Origin: Sulfitobacter mediterraneus
GTDB taxonomy: Bacteria; Pseudomonadota; Alphaproteobacteria; Rhodobacterales; Rhodobacteraceae
Direction: 5' to 3'
DNA length: 64,000 nucleotides
Assembly (NCBI RefSeq): GCF_003054325.1
Contig: NZ_QBKU01000006.1
Location: 186,001-250,000 of the forward strand
Position numbers and translations under genes: made by a program
The notes under the pieces: generated by a model
Database searches by the model: none
What the model was told of the DNA's origin: nothing
What the model saw: only the letters and a program-made list of their open reading frames with translations
Shown here: piece after piece, positions 8,497 to 18,268 of the stretch
How the letters are laid out: every line of letters starts with the position of its first letter
Position numbering within the stretch: the stretch's first letter is position 1

Positions 8497-10785
8497 TTAT
8501 CGTTTATCCATACGCACCATGGCCTGCACTGTTCCTTTGACAGGCGTCGGCCAGACCAGTTGGATATGATCGCCCTGCGTCCCATGCTGCAAATCGACAT
8601 AGGCCATATCATATTGGCGCACGTTGTTGTCATTGCGGATTGGCCCAAACGGCATCACGCTGTCCACCTGCAACGCTTGTCCCGAGAACGGCAACTGAGC
8701 GCTGGCGTCGATCTCCCACGCCGTGGAGGGCTGGTTCTGCTCAAACTCGACATAAGCCGGATTTTCAACCGGGTTGGACACCGCATGAAACGAATTGGCC
8801 GCCATCACGATGTTTTTGCAGCGGCTCATGTCCAGATCGGCAAAACTGTCATCGACCCGCTCAACTCGGTCAATCGAACCATTCAAGCTGCGGAACCTGT
8901 TGCCGGTGATCGTGACCCCGCTCAGGAAATGTCCCGTGCCATGCGGCTTTACGATAAGATAGCTGAACCAAGGCGCCACCTCCCCTGACAAAAAGATGTT
9001 GTCGGTGATGCTGAGCGCGCTGAAGGAAAACTCCGAGTTAAACTCCGGCGCGGCGTCATGTTCATTGGTCCATTCAACGAAACAATTGTCGATGTAATTG
9101 CCTGAAATCACGCTGCTGACATGGGTGTTGGCCAGAATAAGCCCGGCAGACCGCACGCCATCTTGCACAGTATCACCTTGGAAAAAGTGATTGCCTGTCA
9201 CGATGTTATTGGCCCCGGCCAGCAACCCGAAATGCCGGAACTTGGTCGCACGGTTATTGCGGATTTTCACATCATTGGTGTTAGCGTTGAAACCGATAGT
9301 CTTGCGGTTTGGCACATCCAGCGGGTCTTCGGCAGACAGGAACTGACACCGGTCCACCAACATCCCCTGACACCCCGTGCCAGCCGATGTGATGCCCCGG
9401 TCCATCGGGCGGCTGATGAAGCAATCGCGCAGATGGAAGGTAATACCCGATCGGGCCAGCATGATACCGCTACAACGGTCGTTGCACTGAAACTCGATAT
9501 CCGCCATCACGAATTTGCTGAGCTGGTTAAAGCCACTGAAATCCACAAGGTATTTGAACCGCTTGAACGTATAGCTTTGGGTGCCCTCTGCATCGAACAA
9601 GGGCTGGGTCAGGGTCACTTGCTGCGTCGCTTCGTTCTTGTCCTGAACATAGACCTCTCGCCCCACGCCAGCGCCCTCGACCAAAGCGCCAATCTGCACG
9701 TTTGCCACATTGACCACATTGGTCAGCACCCGGTTGTTGCCCGCGTCATAGGTGGCCTGTGAGGTGACCGTATCGGTATTCCACGCTGCGGAATTTTCCG
9801 CCTCTAGCTGGCCGTTGCGGATCACCCGGCGCGTGGCATAGCTGTCCCGGTCTGGAACGGCGGCCTGCATATTGAGCGGCTCCGTGATCGTGACCTTGCG
9901 ACCGCCCAGATCAAGGGTCTCATGATCCGAATTGCTCAGCAGTGCCTGAAACGCCTTGCGAAACGCCTCCGCCTCATCCTCGAAGGCTTCAATATAACTG
10001 GGCAGATCAAAGCTGCGGCGCAGCAGCAGTTTGGCGGCGGTTGCCATAGTGACCCGCCCTTCGAATTTGACCGCAGTGTCAAAGGTCACATCGTTGTCCA
10101 GACGGAAGACACCTGCTGGCACAAACACCTCGCGCCCGTTGGCCGCAGCATTGGCGACCTCAAATGCTGCGGTATTGTCGGTGGTGCCATCGCCGATGGC
10201 GCCATAGTCCGTCACATCAACGGTTGAGATCATCCCGCGCAGGAACACGGCAGTGACATCTTCAATCTCGATATCATCGACCCGAACAATGCCGCCATTG
10301 GGCCCCGTCAGGTCTATGCCAAAGTGGCCGTAAACCGGTTCATTGCCCCATGGCATATCCACACCGCCGCGGGTGCCGGTGCCAACAATGCCCCGCACCT
10401 CGACCACGTCGCCATAGCTTGTGAGATCAACCGAGGCCGAAAACTCCGTCAGCCCCGAAACCCGGTTGCCGTTGCCCAGCGCCGGATAGCCCGCAATCCG
10501 CACCGATGGCAGGTTGCCACTGATCGCCTTGATCCGCGCACGGATTTGCAAATAGCAGCCCGGCAGGATCGGCGTTTGCCCCATAAACCGGATTTTCTGC
10601 ACCCCTTGCGTTTTCAGAAGTTCCAGAGCGCCGCCAAAATCCTGATCTGCTGGCACGAACAGGGCATTGGGATCGTTGTCATAGGTGTCGGATCCGGGCG
10701 TTCCGTCGCCGCTTGAATAGACATCCAGACCATTCGCATAGGGGGTCGGGGCCAACACCAGACCCTCGGTAATTGCCTTGTTCAT
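8497..10785 (-). CDS. Right-handed beta-helix protein, pectate-lyase-3 superfamily
   Basis: This 762-residue protein contains the pectate-lyase-3/GH28-related start VTDYGAIGDGTTDNTAAFE (around residue 190), followed by EVFVPAGVFRLDNDVTF and then a long series of beta-helix coils rich in N-x-I/V (ITGNRFRS, ISGNYIDN, ITDNIFLSG, VTGNHFFQGD). About 180 residues precede the helix and may form a binding domain. There is no signal peptide, although such proteins normally act on polysaccharide outside the cell. I chose the ATG at 10785 because AAAGGGAAAATGCG precedes it; an in-frame start 11 codons upstream lacks such a site. Catalytic residues cannot be assigned by eye. Confidence 0.75.
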   Translation of the reverse strand: MNKAITEGLVLAPTPYANGLDVYSSGDGTPGSDTYDNDPNALFVPADQDFGGALELLKTQGVQKIRFMGQTPILPGCYLQIRARIKAISGNLPSVRIAGYPALGNGNRVSGLTEFSASVDLTSYGDVVEVRGIVGTGTRGGVDMPWGNEPVYGHFGIDLTGPNGGIVRVDDIEIEDVTAVFLRGMISTVDVTDYGAIGDGTTDNTAAFEVANAAANGREVFVPAGVFRLDNDVTFDTAVKFEGRVTMATAAKLLLRRSFDLPSYIEAFEDEAEAFRKAFQALLSNSDHETLDLGGRKVTITEPLNMQAAVPDRDSYATRRVIRNGQLEAENSAAWNTDTVTSQATYDAGNNRVLTNVVNVANVQIGALVEGAGVGREVYVQDKNEATQQVTLTQPLFDAEGTQSYTFKRFKYLVDFSGFNQLSKFVMADIEFQCNDRCSGIMLARSGITFHLRDCFISRPMDRGITSAGTGCQGMLVDRCQFLSAEDPLDVPNRKTIGFNANTNDVKIRNNRATKFRHFGLLAGANNIVTGNHFFQGDTVQDGVRSAGLILANTHVSSVISGNYIDNCFVEWTNEHDAAPEFNSEFSFSALSITDNIFLSGEVAPWFSYLIVKPHGTGHFLSGVTITGNRFRSLNGSIDRVERVDDSFADLDMSRCKNIVMAANSFHAVSNPVENPAYVEFEQNQPSTAWEIDASAQLPFSGQALQVDSVMPFGPIRNDNNVRQYDMAYVDLQHGTQGDHIQLVWPTPVKGTVQAMVRMDKR

Positions 10786-10937
10786 CGCATTTTCCCTTTG
10801 TTCGGGGCCGCAAATCACGGACCGCCAGTTTGCCGCATCTCCCGGCGTTGCCGGGTCGGCTCAGGGAAGTATCGGGCAAGGGTTAACCCCGCCGGACGGG
10901 ACCGTCCGGCGCAGGTGCAACGATGATGGTCTGTGCG

Positions 10938-11351
10938 TCAGGCAGTTCCGCCAGGCGCGGCCAACAATTGAACGCCGCCAATGCGCCATCCTTCGGAAGT
11001 CTGCTGCATCCGGTAAAGCAACAGGTGGGTGAACCCCTTGGCATCCGTGATCTGCACCTTTTGATAGACCACCGACCCATCCTGCACCTGTTCAAGATAC
11101 CGCACCTCCGCAGGACGCCAGACCATCGGATACCCGTTGATCACCATCCGCTCGAAGTTCTGCGGGGATTGGAACAATCGTTGCAATGTCGGAGTGGCAA
11201 AGGTGAAGGCTTCGGCAAAGTCATCCGCCTTGAACGCCTCGATTTGCTGGTTGATGGTGTCTTCGACTTCGGGCACCTGCGCCGTCGCACCAAACACAAG
11301 GAGGGCCGACAGAACCAGCCCTCCGAACACAGATGTTATATAGCTTCGCAT
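10938..11351 (-). CDS. DUF4864 family exported protein
   Basis: The 137-residue product has a signal peptide (MRSYITSVFGGLVLSALLVFGATAQ) and a short domain of the DUF4864 type. The domain shows V-E-D-T-I-N-Q-Q-I-E-A-F-K-A-D-D-F-A-E-A-F, then TPTLQRLFQSPQNFERMV, a WRPAEVRYLEQV strand and a closing IGGVQLL strand. The fold is expected to be NTF2-like (cystatin-like) and periplasmic. No enzymatic role is known to me. It may be co-transcribed with the downstream beta-helix gene, which starts about 150 bases further on the same strand. Confidence 0.75.
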   Translation of the reverse strand: MRSYITSVFGGLVLSALLVFGATAQVPEVEDTINQQIEAFKADDFAEAFTFATPTLQRLFQSPQNFERMVINGYPMVWRPAEVRYLEQVQDGSVVYQKVQITDAKGFTHLLLYRMQQTSEGWRIGGVQLLAAPGGTA

Positions 11352-11412
11352 CTCTCTCGCTCCCTTACTGACATGACTTAAGCTAAGTCACGCCCGCATC
11401 AGGGCAAGAGTT

Positions 11413-12993
11413 TCAGCCCGCAGTCAGTTTTCCCGCCAGCGCGTCATCAATCAGCGCTACAGTTTCATCCACGCCATATAGCGCGATAAATCCACCGAAA
11501 CGCGGGCCTTGGCTGGCGCCTAGCAGCACTTCATAGAGCGCCGTGAACCAATCGCGAAGCGGCTCGAACTTGGGTTTGCCGACCGCAAAGACCATGCTTT
11601 GCAGCGCCTCGGCGTCCAGCCCCCCATCCCAGGATTTCAGATTGTCGCGCAGCTCTTCCAGCGCGGTGCGTTCCAGATCGCTCGGCGCACGGAAGGTTTT
11701 GTTCGGCTTCACAAAATCGTTGTAATACGCCACCGCATGACCCGCCGCCGCATCCATACCGGGGTTGGTTTCCGGCGTCGCTTCCGGCGCATAACGCTGA
11801 ATAAAGCCCCACAATTGCGACTTGTCCTCGGCGCTGGACACCGACGCAAGATTCAGCAACATCGAAAACGGCACAACCATGTCCGAGGTCGGAACATCGC
11901 CGCCGTGGATATGCCAAGCCGGGTTGTTCAGCCGCGCCTTGGTGTCTTGCGTCTCATAGGCCTTAAGCTGTTGATGGTATTCATCCACGGCCTTGGGGAT
12001 CACGTCGAAATACATCCGCTTGGCCGTTTTGGGCTTAAGGAACATGAAATACGACAGGCTTTCGGTGCTGGCATAGGTCAACCATTGATCAATAGAAATG
12101 CCGTTGCCCGAAGATTTGGAGATCTTCTGACCGTTCTCGTCCAAGAACAATTCATAGCTGAAGTGATCCGGCTTCTTGCCGCCCAAAATCTCGCAAATCC
12201 GGTCATAGATCGCGGTGTTGGTGGCATGCTCTTTGCCATACATCTCGAAATCGACATCGAGCGCCGCCCAGCGTGCGCCAAAATCCGGCTTCCATTGCAG
12301 CTTTACGTTACCGCCGGTGACAGGCAGGGTCATTTCCTCGCCCTCTTCGGTGTCAAAGGTGATGGTGCCAGCCTTGGCGTTCACCTCTTTCATCGGCACA
12401 TACATCACCCGCCCGGTTTCGGGGTGGATGGGCAAAAAGATCGAATAGGTCTGGCGCCGCTCTTCGCGCAGCGACTTGAGCATCACCGCCATGATATCAT
12501 CGTACTTTTCTGCGGCCCTCAGCAGGATTTTGTCAAACTGCCCGGTGCGGTAAAACTCACGCGCGGAATAGAATTCATACTCGAACCCAAAGGTATCAAG
12601 AAACCGGCGCAGCATGGCGTTGTTGTGGTGGCCAAAACTTTCGTGCGTGCCAAACGGATCTGGCACCGAGGTCAGCGGTTTGTGCATATGTTCGGCCAGC
12701 ATGTCCTGCTGCGGCACGTTGCCCGGCACTTTGCGCATGCCGTCCAGATCATCGGAGAAACAGATCAGCTTGGTCGGGATGTCTGAAATCTCTTCAAAGG
12801 CGCGCTTGATCATCGTGGTACGCAGAACCTCTCCAAAGGTACCAATATGCGGCAAGCCTGATGGCCCGTATCCGGTTTCAAACAGCACATACCCCTTTTC
12901 CGGCGGTGCCTTCTGATAGCGTTTGAGCACCCGGCGCGCTTCTTCAAAAGGCCAGGCTTTGCTTGTCATTGCGGCGTCACGCGTCTCGGACAT
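11413..12993 (-). CDS. lysS: Lysine--tRNA ligase, class I
   Basis: This is the class I LysRS (often called LysK) found in archaea and most alphaproteobacteria instead of the class II enzyme. It charges tRNA-Lys. The HIGH-like motif is PHIGT within [15 protein letters not shown] and the KMSKS-like loop is KISKSSG. The C-terminal half is the alpha-helical anticodon-binding domain. The start is uncertain: in-frame candidates are GTG at 13023 and ATGs at 13011, 12993 (used here) and 12969, none with a perfect ribosome-binding site. The product from 12993 is 526 residues, the family's usual length. It diverges from the TerB-like gene. Confidence 0.93.
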   Translation of the reverse strand: MSETRDAAMTSKAWPFEEARRVLKRYQKAPPEKGYVLFETGYGPSGLPHIGTFGEVLRTTMIKRAFEEISDIPTKLICFSDDLDGMRKVPGNVPQQDMLAEHMHKPLTSVPDPFGTHESFGHHNNAMLRRFLDTFGFEYEFYSAREFYRTGQFDKILLRAAEKYDDIMAVMLKSLREERRQTYSIFLPIHPETGRVMYVPMKEVNAKAGTITFDTEEGEEMTLPVTGGNVKLQWKPDFGARWAALDVDFEMYGKEHATNTAIYDRICEILGGKKPDHFSYELFLDENGQKISKSSGNGISIDQWLTYASTESLSYFMFLKPKTAKRMYFDVIPKAVDEYHQQLKAYETQDTKARLNNPAWHIHGGDVPTSDMVVPFSMLLNLASVSSAEDKSQLWGFIQRYAPEATPETNPGMDAAAGHAVAYYNDFVKPNKTFRAPSDLERTALEELRDNLKSWDGGLDAEALQSMVFAVGKPKFEPLRDWFTALYEVLLGASQGPRFGGFIALYGVDETVALIDDALAGKLTAG

Positions 12994-13115
12994 AGGGGTC
13001 ATCCATTTCATATTGCCCGGCACACTTTGCGCAGGACTGCGGGTCTACCTATTGCGTCACCGTCGAAGCGTCAATATTCTGCACTGCAACATGACCCCTC
13101 AAAGGATGCAGCACG

Positions 13116-13538
13116 ATGACGGACACTCTCCCTTCCCCGCTCAGCCCACAAGATTGCCTGATTGCCTTGATGGTTGCGGTGTCCGCGTCTGATGCGGACA
13201 TCGGAACCACCGAACTGATCAAGATTCAGACCGCCGTGAACATCCTGCCGATCTTTGCCGATTTTGATATCGACCGGTTGAGCAGCATCAGCAAAACTGT
13301 TTTTGACCTTTTTGATCAAGAGGATGGCCTCGATGCGCTGTTCGGCCTGATCCGGGGCGGACTGCCTGAGCGGCTTTATGAGACGGCCTATGCGCTGTCT
13401 TGTGATGTGGCGGCGGCGGATGGCACCCTCGAAGAAACAGAGCTGCGCCTGCTTGAAGAGATCCGGTATGAGCTCAACATCGACCGTCTGCATGCTGCCG
13501 CGATTGAACGCGGCGCGCGGGCACGGCACCTGATCTAA
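13116..13538 (+). CDS. TerB-like (tellurite resistance / DjlA N-terminal fold) protein
   Basis: The 140-residue all-helical protein resembles the TerB family. The N-terminal part reads QDCLIALMVAVSASDADIGTTEL and the second half has ALSCDVAAADGTLEETELRLLEEI. That is the repeated D-x-x-x-x-x-E pattern (acidic residues on helix ends) thought to bind a metal ion in TerB. No other tellurite gene is near, so the name reflects fold only. It is cytoplasmic, without signal or membrane segments. It is convergent with a GNAT gene 14 bases away. Confidence 0.75.
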   Translation: MTDTLPSPLSPQDCLIALMVAVSASDADIGTTELIKIQTAVNILPIFADFDIDRLSSISKTVFDLFDQEDGLDALFGLIRGGLPERLYETAYALSCDVAAADGTLEETELRLLEEIRYELNIDRLHAAAIERGARARHLI

Positions 13539-13552
13539 AGGCCGGCCTGCGC

Positions 13553-14410
13553 TCAATAAAGTTTCATCCCCAGCAGAACGATCTCTGAATAGAGGTGATC
13601 AACGTCTTCTGGGGGCAGGTTTCCCGGAGAATAGAATCGCGGCACCGGGATCGGCTCAGTCCGGTCTGGTGTGGTGCCCTCGGCAACAAACCGGCTGTCG
13701 ACCGACAAAACCGCGGCATGATCATCCGGCAGTACGGCGTCGGCAATCTCGCGGGCATAACGGCCAAATAGGGTACGATTCCCAAGGTACATCACCTCAT
13801 GGGTGAGGTATTCATCCACTTTTTGTTTGACCCAGACCATCATGAAACACGGCCCATCCGGCGTATCGACCACAACGGGGCGCAGATCCAGATCCGCATG
13901 ATCCTTCACAATCTGCCGTTCCCGCGCTGAAAGGGCGCCTTCTTCGCCTTTCAGATCCGTGTGAACGCTCAACGGGGACGGCCCCGACCGTTCCCAGACA
14001 AATCGGGTGTCATCAAGCACCTGAAGACCAACATTGGCGACCACGCCCAAGGCGCCACGGGCGCTGCTGAGATTGGTGCAGGTCAGATCCGGGTCTGCGG
14101 TCACCAGTTGCATGACCTTTTGGCCAACGCCTTGGCCGCGATAAGCCTTGTCAACATACCAAGAGGTCATATTGCAGACCTTGACCGCGCCAAAATCCAT
14201 CTGGCGCCGCGACATCACGAGGCCCAGAACGCCAACCAAAGCACCTTGATCGCACACGACAACGGCAAAGGGGTCACCTTCCTGTGCCCAGCGTCCGGAT
14301 AGGAGCATACGCCAGCCCTCGATGGACCACCTGACGCGCGGGAACCGTTCAAACATGAACTGCACCACTGCCTCGCGTTCATCCGGCCTTGCAAAACGGA
14401 TCTCAGCCAT
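13553..14410 (-). CDS. GNAT-type acyltransferase
   Basis: The protein (285 residues from the ATG at 14410) has a GNAT fold in its first half. MTSWYVDKAYRGQGVGQKVMQLV contains the R-G-Q-G-V-G acetyl-CoA loop, and a longer C-terminal half of unknown role follows. It starts MAEIRFARPDEREAVVQFM. A second ATG two codons upstream is disfavoured because it would touch the AAGGG ribosome-binding site. Its start overlaps the end of the polysaccharide deacetylase gene, so they are co-translated. The pairing suggests an enzyme that acylates an envelope sugar or surface polymer, but this is inference. Confidence 0.75.
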   Translation of the reverse strand: MAEIRFARPDEREAVVQFMFERFPRVRWSIEGWRMLLSGRWAQEGDPFAVVVCDQGALVGVLGLVMSRRQMDFGAVKVCNMTSWYVDKAYRGQGVGQKVMQLVTADPDLTCTNLSSARGALGVVANVGLQVLDDTRFVWERSGPSPLSVHTDLKGEEGALSARERQIVKDHADLDLRPVVVDTPDGPCFMMVWVKQKVDEYLTHEVMYLGNRTLFGRYAREIADAVLPDDHAAVLSVDSRFVAEGTTPDRTEPIPVPRFYSPGNLPPEDVDHLYSEIVLLGMKLY

Positions 14411-15197
14411 GTGCATGCCCTTGCTTCAACACAGATGCCAATGTGATCCACGTCCCGCCACCAACTCCGGTCAACCGATCCAACAGCGCTTCGGCAAAAT
14501 CCCAGGTTGCGGCGTCAGTTTGTAGATGATGGGTGAGAAACCCCGTCGGCTCTTGCCGGTCAGCCTGCCCCGTTCGCCGCGCCGCAAGATGGGACACGGC
14601 CTGTTGCAACGTCTTGTCGGTCCCGCGAAAGACCGCGCCTTCTTTCCAGCGCACCGGATCGATATGGCAATTGACCTCCAGCAGCCCCTCGGCGGTCGTG
14701 GCGCTTGGGCGGGGATCGAAAGCGGACACCATTTGATAGCCCAGCTGCGGAAGCACCTGCACGGTGCGCGGCGCAATGCGGTTCCATGGCGGCACCACCA
14801 CGGGCAATAAATTGGGCAGCTTGGCGGCCAACATCAGCTCCCACCCGGCCTGCAGATCTGTGATCTGCGATTGCAAATCACGGGTTACCCCGACCTCAGA
14901 GGCCCGCTTGCCTTTCGGTTCGTGGTTGATGTGGGCAAATCCGTGCTGCAACACAAAGACTTGCTTGCAAGGGTCAAGACGCGCCGCCAGTTCTGGCCCA
15001 ACGCCCTTTGGCACCGCGGCCAAATGTAAAGGCGCACCAAAACGGTCCGATAGCCCAATCAATTGATCAAGCGCCGCGGTTGGCCGTTCCGCATCGTCGT
15101 CGCGCCACCAGAATGTCGGGATCTCATCGGCTTGCTTCCACAAGGAAAGCTCACGTTCCAATGCGGCCCAGCCGGTCAGATCAACTTCAGCTGCCAT
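14403..15197 (-). CDS. Polysaccharide deacetylase family protein
   Basis: The 264-residue product has the NodB-like deacetylase pattern: the metal-binding acidic motif TFWWRDDDAERPT near the N-terminus, the conserved histidines in VLQHGFAHINH, and the P-P-W-N-R catalytic region. The C-terminal TGFLTHHLQTDAATW supplies the usual late histidine. No signal peptide is seen. The ATG at 15197 (MAAEVDLTG) was chosen because it overlaps the stop of dacB by 11 bases. The gene lies between PBP4 and an acyltransferase, all same strand, which points to cell-wall or surface polysaccharide modification. Confidence 0.8.
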   Translation of the reverse strand: MAAEVDLTGWAALERELSLWKQADEIPTFWWRDDDAERPTAALDQLIGLSDRFGAPLHLAAVPKGVGPELAARLDPCKQVFVLQHGFAHINHEPKGKRASEVGVTRDLQSQITDLQAGWELMLAAKLPNLLPVVVPPWNRIAPRTVQVLPQLGYQMVSAFDPRPSATTAEGLLEVNCHIDPVRWKEGAVFRGTDKTLQQAVSHLAARRTGQADRQEPTGFLTHHLQTDAATWDFAEALLDRLTGVGGGTWITLASVLKQGHAHG

Positions 15198-16680
15198 AAA
15201 GCACCGCCCAACGTTCAATTAGCCCCTGCTGGACCCGTTTGGCCCGCCTGTTCCATGTTTTTGCACCCGGTGCGCGTTCGCGTTCGTCGGGTCTGATCTT
15301 GGCGCGCGCGTCTTCGTCCGCTGCGAATATCGCAAAGGCCAACTCACGGCCGTCTTCCGCTGTAACATAGCCCGCCAGACCAGAGACAAAATTCAACGTG
15401 CCGGTCTTCGCGTTCACCGCAATTGGATGATCCTTGATCGGGCGTCCCTTTTTGTCGCGCATTTTGAAAGGTTTCAGAATGCTTCGTAGCGTGCTTTCCT
15501 GCACCTTGATCAAGGCCAGCGCCATATCCTGTGCAGTCATGCGGCTGGCATCGCCCAAGCCGGAATGGTCCACCAGTTTGGGTGCGCTCAACCCAAGATG
15601 ATTGATCGCCCAACGGTTCATCTCTGCCGCCGAGCTTTGCAAATCCGCAACTTGGCCTATCCGGCTTTTCGTGGCCGCAAGGCCAACCATCTCGGCGGTG
15701 AGGTTCGTGGAATACTTCAGCATGTCCTGCAAAATACCGAGCAACGGGCCGCTTTGGTGGGTGACGATGACCTCGCCCTGCGGCAGCGCGTCAATCACCT
15801 CTGGCTTGGCCAGCCGGATCCCCTGCGCCCCGGCCAGTGTCGCAAAGACGTCCCCCGCATAGAGCCCCGGCTTGCGCACCGGCAACCAACGCGCACCGTT
15901 TTTGCCCAATGCCCCTTTCGCCACCGTCCAACTGTCGCGCTTTGGTTGATCCTCGTAGGTGTAGATCGGAGCGCGGCGGTCACGGATCTGCATGGAGGCC
16001 ATGGTCACGGCAGGACGATACCGTTCGCTGCGCCCTTCCATTGTGATGGCATAGCCATTGCTGCCGCGTTTCCATTCGAAATGCACACGGTTGAAGTTCA
16101 GCGCCAGACCCGAGACCGCCGGATTATATCCAACCTGATCGGGTTGCGCCGGATCAATTTGCCGCAACACAGGAAAGGCCGCTTCGAACACCTTAAAGCC
16201 GCCTTTGACCCCGATAATCCCGGCCTCCTTCAATTGGGCCGCTATTTGCGCCAGGCCATCGGTATCAAGTGTCGGATCACCGCCGCCCACCAATACCAGA
16301 TCGCCCTGCACTTCGCCGTTCAAGACACCGCCCGTCGCCAAAAGCGTTGTTTGGAATTGATGCGCTGCGCCCAGCGCCTCCAGCGCGTAAAGCGCGGTAA
16401 GAGCTTTGGTCACGCTGGCTGGTGCGGTTCCGGTCTGCTCGTTCTCGCATTCCAGCCATTTGCCGGATTTTGCATCCGCCACCGCAAAGGCCACCCGACC
16501 AGAAAGTTTTTCGCCGCCGATAATCTCTTGCGCAGAGGGGACCGCACGTTTGTAGAACCCCTCACCGCGTAAATGCGGCCGCAAACTGGTGGCTGGCGGC
16601 GCGGCCAATGCACCCGCACCAACAACCCCGAACCCGGCCAGACAGCCCAGAAAACCACGTCGTGAAAAATCGTTACCCAT
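15187..16680 (-). CDS. dacB: D-alanyl-D-alanine carboxypeptidase/endopeptidase (PBP4 type)
   Basis: PBP4-type enzymes trim and cut peptidoglycan cross-links in the periplasm. The penicillin-binding motifs are present in order: SxxK as SVTK (about S89), SxN as STN in KYSTNLTAEM, and KTG in NAKTGTLNFVSGLAGY. The N-terminus NDFSRRGFLGCLAGFGVVGAG carries an S-R-R-x-F-L twin-arginine export signal, suggesting export by Tat in folded form, which is unusual for PBP4. The ATG at 16680 was chosen so that this signal is at the very N-terminus. It leads the operon with the deacetylase and acyltransferase. Confidence 0.9.
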   Translation of the reverse strand: MGNDFSRRGFLGCLAGFGVVGAGALAAPPATSLRPHLRGEGFYKRAVPSAQEIIGGEKLSGRVAFAVADAKSGKWLECENEQTGTAPASVTKALTALYALEALGAAHQFQTTLLATGGVLNGEVQGDLVLVGGGDPTLDTDGLAQIAAQLKEAGIIGVKGGFKVFEAAFPVLRQIDPAQPDQVGYNPAVSGLALNFNRVHFEWKRGSNGYAITMEGRSERYRPAVTMASMQIRDRRAPIYTYEDQPKRDSWTVAKGALGKNGARWLPVRKPGLYAGDVFATLAGAQGIRLAKPEVIDALPQGEVIVTHQSGPLLGILQDMLKYSTNLTAEMVGLAATKSRIGQVADLQSSAAEMNRWAINHLGLSAPKLVDHSGLGDASRMTAQDMALALIKVQESTLRSILKPFKMRDKKGRPIKDHPIAVNAKTGTLNFVSGLAGYVTAEDGRELAFAIFAADEDARAKIRPDERERAPGAKTWNRRAKRVQQGLIERWAVLYGS

Positions 16681-16766
16681 GGTCCGGTTAAACCGCAGTC
16701 CGCCGCCCGCCACAAGAACCCCAAGTACAGATTTTCAATCCTCTACCCCCATGCTAAGCGCATTCC

Positions 16767-17591
16767 ATGCAACGTGCCGTTCTTATCATGCTGGTGGCTA
16801 TGTCGCTGATCCCCGTGGGGGACAGTGCTGGCAAGATCCTGACGTCAGGGCTGGGCGTTGAGCCGGTTTTTGTGGCTTGGTCCCGGTTTGCCCTTGGCAC
16901 GGTGCTGGTGCTGCCGTTTCTGCCAAAGGGCAGTTTTGCCCTGCTCGGCAATTGGCGGATCTGGGTGCGGGCCTCCATGCTGTGCTGCGGGATCACCTGC
17001 ATTCAATTTGCCCTGCGCACCGTCGACATCGCCACGGTTTTTGCTGCGTTCTTTATTGGTCCGATGTTCAGCTATGTGCTGGCCACCCTGTTTCTACGCG
17101 AACACGTCACAATTGTGCGCAGTGTTCTGATATTGCTGGGCTTTGGTGGTGTTCTGTTGGTCGTCCGCCCCGGAACCGGCGGCGATGCTGATGTGCTTTG
17201 GGCGGTCGCTGCGGGGCTGTTTTACGGGGCGTTTCTGACCATGTCGCGCTGGCTTTCGCACTTGGGAAAGCCGCTGTCGCTGACCTTTACCCAACTGGCG
17301 ATCAGCATGTTTTTGCTGCTGCCCTTTGGTCTGACCAATCTGCCGGAGGCAAGCCTGCCGATAGCGTCGATGACACTGGCCTCGGCGTTGTTTTCTATGC
17401 TGGGCAACCTGCTTTTGCTTTATGCCTACGGCTTGGCACCGGCCACGCGGCTGGCCCCGCTGGTCTATTTTCAGCTGATCGCGGCAGTGCTATTGGGTTG
17501 GGTTTTGTTCAGCACCCTGCCGGATGCGTTCACATGGGCTGGCTTGGCTTTAATCATCGGCGCGGGCCTTGCCTCAACCCGATTGCGCTGA
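16767..17591 (+). CDS. EamA/DMT family transporter
   Basis: The 274-residue protein has about ten predicted membrane helices in two repeats of five, as in drug/metabolite exporters. The first half includes [37 protein letters not shown] and the second half [28 protein letters not shown], the paired EamA signature regions. Substrates of this family range from amino acids to nucleotides, and nothing here narrows it down. It diverges from dacB and ends convergently with an 18-base overlap into nadD. Confidence 0.88.
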   Translation: MQRAVLIMLVAMSLIPVGDSAGKILTSGLGVEPVFVAWSRFALGTVLVLPFLPKGSFALLGNWRIWVRASMLCCGITCIQFALRTVDIATVFAAFFIGPMFSYVLATLFLREHVTIVRSVLILLGFGGVLLVVRPGTGGDADVLWAVAAGLFYGAFLTMSRWLSHLGKPLSLTFTQLAISMFLLLPFGLTNLPEASLPIASMTLASALFSMLGNLLLLYAYGLAPATRLAPLVYFQLIAAVLLGWVLFSTLPDAFTWAGLALIIGAGLASTRLR

Positions 17592-18185
17592 CCAGCCGCC
17601 CGTGGCCCGGATCGCCGTGGACGAGGCGTCATGCATCGGCACATTCACAAAACACCACGCGGGCGCATCGGCCCTGGCCAGCAGCTGTGAATAGCGCCCC
17701 GGAATGCGGTATGGCGCATAAAGAGCGGCGGCCCGGCTCATTCTTGCAGAAATGCGCTGGCCGGGGCGGGCCAGAATACCCATCGGCACGGTTTGCGCGA
17801 TCTGCCGCCAATCCTGCCAAAGATGAAACTGCGCCAGATTGTCAGCACCCATCAGCCAGACAAAGCGGACCTTGGGGTAACTTTGGCGCAACTTAGCAAG
17901 CGTTTGCGCGGTATAGCGTGTGCCCAAAGCGGCCTCGATATCGGTGACCTGCACACGCGGATGCTGCATCACCTGCTGTGCCCGCTCCATCCGCTGATCC
18001 AAGGGCGCAGGCCCCCGCGCCTTGAGCGGATTTCCGGGGCTGACCAGCCACCAAACCTGATCAAGCCCAAACCGTTTGAGCGCCTCACGGGTGATATGCA
18101 CATGCCCCGCATGAGCCGGATCAAACGATCCGCCCAATAACCCGACAACCTGCCCCGGCGCGGCGTATGGAAACTGATGGCGCAC
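17574..18185 (-). CDS. nadD: Nicotinate-nucleotide adenylyltransferase
   Basis: NadD joins nicotinate mononucleotide to AMP, the penultimate step of NAD synthesis. The nucleotidyltransferase motif [12 protein letters not shown] (about 19-30) and the late segment [15 protein letters not shown]...STAIRAT with the ISSTxIR-like motif are present. Length (203 residues) is normal. It appears to start at GTG after GGGGGCCGC. The final NAD enzyme, nadE, is also in this window but 34 kb away. Its 3' end overlaps that of the EamA gene. Confidence 0.92.
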   Translation of the reverse strand: MRHQFPYAAPGQVVGLLGGSFDPAHAGHVHITREALKRFGLDQVWWLVSPGNPLKARGPAPLDQRMERAQQVMQHPRVQVTDIEAALGTRYTAQTLAKLRQSYPKVRFVWLMGADNLAQFHLWQDWRQIAQTVPMGILARPGQRISARMSRAAALYAPYRIPGRYSQLLARADAPAWCFVNVPMHDASSTAIRATGGWSAQSG

Positions 18186-18268
18186 GTTGCGGCCCCCGTA
18201 AATGCCTCACAGGTTCAACGGTGTTTGCCTGCGCTTGTCAATCAAGAGGCCTCGATGACGCCGCCACC

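Noticed and set aside
8497-10785. Beta-helix protein as part of a prophage tail
   Set aside because: No capsid, tail, lysis or integrase genes are nearby; the neighbours are ordinary chromosomal genes.
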